A stretch of DNA of 7,894 nt from Sulfuricella sp. (GTDB taxonomy: Bacteria; Pseudomonadota; Gammaproteobacteria; Burkholderiales; Sulfuricellaceae): positions 1 through 7,894 of the forward strand of contig JAUYEK010000186.1 in assembly GCA_030691435.1 (NCBI GenBank), read 5' to 3'. A model generated the notes under the pieces. The model was not told where the DNA came from, did not search any database, and was given only the letters and a program-made list of their open reading frames with translations. Shown here one piece after another: positions 5,958 to 7,894 of the stretch. The first letter of the stretch is position 1, and every line of letters begins with the position of its first letter. The position numbers and the translations under genes are program-made.

Positions 5958-7207
5958 CCCAAATTTTTCTTTTCCTGTTTCTGCTGGTATGTCCCCTGGC
6001 TGCGTCGGCAGCTTATCCTTCCTTCCAGGCCCTGATTGACGCCACACCCACCGGCGGAACGCTGCGTCCGAAGCCGGGCGCGTATGCCGGGCCGGCGGAA
6101 ATCACCCGGTCGATCATCATCGATGGCGGCGGCAAGGTCACAGTGGATGGCGGTGGCACCGGCTCGGTGCTGATCATCGTTGCCAACGGGGCGGTGGTGA
6201 GGGGGCTGCGGCTGACAAACTCGGGCGGCTCCCATGACCGGGTGGATACCGGCATCGCGCTGACCGGCAACGGCAACCGCATCGAGGACAACGTGATAGA
6301 CGGCACGCTGTTCGGCATCAGCCTGAAGCAGTCCAACCGCAACATCCTGCGCCGCAACCACATCCGCTCCAAACCGGCGGAACTGGCGATGCGGGGCGAA
6401 TCGATCCGCCTCTGGTACAGCATGGACAACCTGATCGAGGGCAACGACATCGACCAGGCGCGCGACCTCGTCCTGATGAATTCCCCCCGCAACCGGGTCG
6501 CCGGCAATGTTATCCGCAACAGCCGCTACGGCATCCACCTGATTTTTTCACCGGACAGCGCGATCGAGCGCAACGCCCTCTCCCACACCGCCACCGGCAT
6601 CGTCGTGCTGAATTCGGATCGGGTGAAGATCCGGCGCAACCGGATTTTTCATTCGCTCGGCGTGAGCGGGGCGGGGCTGGCCTTCAAGAAGAGCGCGGAA
6701 GGTCTGGCGGAAGGCAACGAAATCGTCCACTGCGCCGTCGGCGTCCTCGCCGATTCGCCCATCGAACAGGCGGACAGAACCGTGCTGCGCGGCAACCGGA
6801 TCGCCCACAACGCCACCGGCATCCAGTTTTCCGGCGAGCGGGGTGGCCATGTCCTCCACGGCAACAGCTTCGAGAACAATCTCATTCACGTTGCGATGAT
6901 GTTCGGCAGCGGCGATGCGGGCAAAAACGACTGGCGCGGCAACTACTGGGACGATTACGAGGGCTTCGACCGCAATCACGACGGGATCGGCGACACCCCC
7001 CACGAGATGTATATCTTTGCCGACCGCATCTGGATGGAGATTCCCCAAGCGCGGTTTTTCCGCAATTCTCCGGTGCTGGAGTTGCTGGATTTTCTCGAAC
7101 GGCTGGCGCCTTTTTCCCCGCCGGACATGATCCTGCGCGATCTGGCGCCGTTGTTCAACAAGCCCGTTTGGCGGCGCTCCTACAGGCACGAATATTCCAA
7201 TGGATAA
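5954..7207 (+). CDS. nosD: NosD-like periplasmic beta-helix protein (copper-site/N2O reductase maturation family)
   Basis: The NosD family is exported and assists assembly of the copper cluster of nitrous oxide reductase together with the NosFY transporter. A signal peptide (about residues 1-19, cleavage after ASA) precedes many repeated short G-N-x-I/G-I turns typical of a right-handed parallel beta-helix (CASH/pectate-lyase-like, about 60-320). The family signature GNYWDDYEGFD...DGIGDTP lies at about 329-350. The C-terminal LLDFLERLAPFS block is at about 375.

The body looks full length. The start is GTG with no clear ribosome site and an n-region lacking Lys/Arg, which is unusual (see mini-ORF at 5940). 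The last 11 residues (RRSYRHEYSNG) and the TAA come from a fragment of the MITE-like element. No nosR, nosZ, nosF or nosY adjoins it, so its role here is uncertain. The gene symbol rests on family resemblance. Confidence 0.82.
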   Translation: MTQIFLFLFLLVCPLAASAAYPSFQALIDATPTGGTLRPKPGAYAGPAEITRSIIIDGGGKVTVDGGGTGSVLIIVANGAVVRGLRLTNSGGSHDRVDTGIALTGNGNRIEDNVIDGTLFGISLKQSNRNILRRNHIRSKPAELAMRGESIRLWYSMDNLIEGNDIDQARDLVLMNSPRNRVAGNVIRNSRYGIHLIFSPDSAIERNALSHTATGIVVLNSDRVKIRRNRIFHSLGVSGAGLAFKKSAEGLAEGNEIVHCAVGVLADSPIEQADRTVLRGNRIAHNATGIQFSGERGGHVLHGNSFENNLIHVAMMFGSGDAGKNDWRGNYWDDYEGFDRNHDGIGDTPHEMYIFADRIWMEIPQARFFRNSPVLELLDFLERLAPFSPPDMILRDLAPLFNKPVWRRSYRHEYSNG

Positions 7208-7213
7208 TCCGGG
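7170..7213 (+). mobile_element. Terminal fragment (44 bp) of the MITE-like element, copy C
   Basis: Positions 7170-7213 match the right end of copy B (5834-5877) almost exactly, from GGCGGCGCTCC through CCAATGGATAATCCGGG, and are followed by TTGAAT as in copy B. The left part of the element is missing. The fragment overlaps the 3' end of nosD and supplies its stop codon from the terminal repeat (aatggaTAAtcc). Confidence 0.85.
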
Positions 7214-7272
7214 TTGAATGGGTATCCATGCATTTTGCCGAAATTCCGATTCGCCAGTTTAAGCGGGTATTC

Positions 7273-7301
7273 TTGGATAGTTTGAGTGTGGCTGCTATAT
7301 T
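7273..7301 (+). promoter_or_regulatory. Candidate extended -10 promoter of the aldolase gene
   Basis: TTGGAT (7273-7278), a 17-nt spacer, then TGC-TATATT (7293-7301), an extended -10 with 5/6 match to TATAAT. The transcription start would fall near 7308, giving a leader of about 40 nt that ends in the AAGGGG ribosome site. Confidence 0.5.
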
Positions 7302-7347
7302 TAGAAGCGATGCGCCTTATTCACTTTGATCAGCAAGGGGAACGAAA

Positions 7348-7894
7348 ATGACCGATATTGCCAAGCTGTTGGGAAACGACGCGGAAAATCTGCTTGCTTA
7401 CCAATGCAAGGGGATTCCCAAAGCAATGCTGCACCTGCCCGGGCCGGACTTTGTCGACCGCGTGGTGGCGCAGAAGGACGTCAGGCCCGGCGTGCTGCGC
7501 GCGCTGCAAACCCTGTTCGACCACGGGCGGCTGGGCGGCACCGGCTATCTTTCCGTCCTGCCGGTGGACCAGGGCATCGAGCATTCGGCCGGTGCATCCT
7601 TTGCGCCCAACCCGATCTACTTCGACCCGGAAAACATCGTCAGGCTGGCGCTCGAGGGCGGCTGCAACGCGGTGGCCTCGACCCTTGGCGTGCTGGGTTC
7701 GGTGGCCCGCCGGTATGCGCACAAGATCCCGTTCATCGTCAAAATCAACCACAACGAAATCCTGACCTACCCGGAAATCTACGACCAGACCCTGTTCGCC
7801 AGCGTCGATCAGGCGTTCGACATGGGCGCGGTGGCGGTGGGCGCGACGGTGTTCTACGGCTCCGAGCATTCGCGCCGCCAGATTCAGGAAATCT
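7348..7894 (+). CDS. fbaB: Class I fructose-bisphosphate aldolase, FbaB/DhnA type, N-terminal part
   Basis: Catalyses reversible cleavage of fructose 1,6-bisphosphate to glyceraldehyde 3-phosphate and dihydroxyacetone phosphate (EC 4.1.2.13) through a lysine Schiff base, in cytosolic glycolysis and gluconeogenesis. The frame is open from ATG 7348 to the window edge (182 codons; E. coli FbaB has 350).

The start MTDIAKLLG, the block [19 protein letters not shown] (about 71-89), [26 protein letters not shown] and [19 protein letters not shown] follow the E. coli FbaB sequence very closely as I recall it. The Schiff-base lysine lies beyond the edge and cannot be checked. AAGGGG (7335-7340) with a 7-nt spacer supports the start. 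It is transcribed from its own gap of about 140 nt after nosD. Confidence 0.93.

Overview
The window is a chromosomal stretch from a GC-rich proteobacterium. The best guess is a betaproteobacterium of the Nitrosomonadales/Gallionellaceae/Sulfuricellaceae kind. This rests on the gene set (AlkC-like glycosylase, short DksA-like zinc protein, GGDEF-EAL protein, Uup, NosD, FbaB-type aldolase), on TAAAAT-type -10 boxes and on GTAGGAGCG REP-like repeats. It is inference; no rRNA or species marker is present.

Layout. A tRNA (probably Arg) runs off the left edge on the minus strand. Behind it lies a gene-poor stretch with a perfect 21-bp inverted repeat and a second hairpin. All protein genes are on the plus strand: an AlkC/AlkD-like DNA glycosylase; a short DksA/TraR zinc-finger protein followed after 14 nt by a membrane GGDEF-EAL gene interrupted by an in-frame TAG; the ABC-F ATPase Uup; an orphan NosD-like beta-helix periplasmic protein; and the first 182 codons of a class I fructose-bisphosphate aldolase.

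The most unusual content is in the gaps. Two copies of a small non-coding element (259 bp at 1131-1389, 202 bp at 5676-5877) lie in opposite orientation. Both have imperfect CCC...GGG terminal inverted repeats and both are flanked by 5-bp direct repeats (ATAAA and TTGAA respectively). They differ by exactly one 57-bp block at the element's central palindrome. Each carries a 24-bp GTAGGAGCG...GCGA unit, and a related unit forms a free-standing REPIN-like inverted pair between the GGDEF-EAL gene and uup. A 44-bp fragment of the same element (7170-7213) is fused to the end of nosD and supplies its last residues and stop codon. The outer end of the first copy lies where the -35 box of the dksA-like gene would be. 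I therefore read the region as one where a MITE/REP-type element has repeatedly altered gene ends.

Functionally the genes look like unrelated housekeeping and stress units: alkylation repair, ppGpp-type transcription control beside c-di-GMP signalling, ribosome rescue/ABC-F, copper-site maturation and glycolysis/gluconeogenesis. Two genes show decay or remodelling. The EAL domain has lost its metal-binding Asp pair and carries an amber codon. nosD has a possible 2-bp duplication at its signal peptide and a repeat-derived C-terminus. No wholly new multi-gene system is evident; the novel part is the repeat family.
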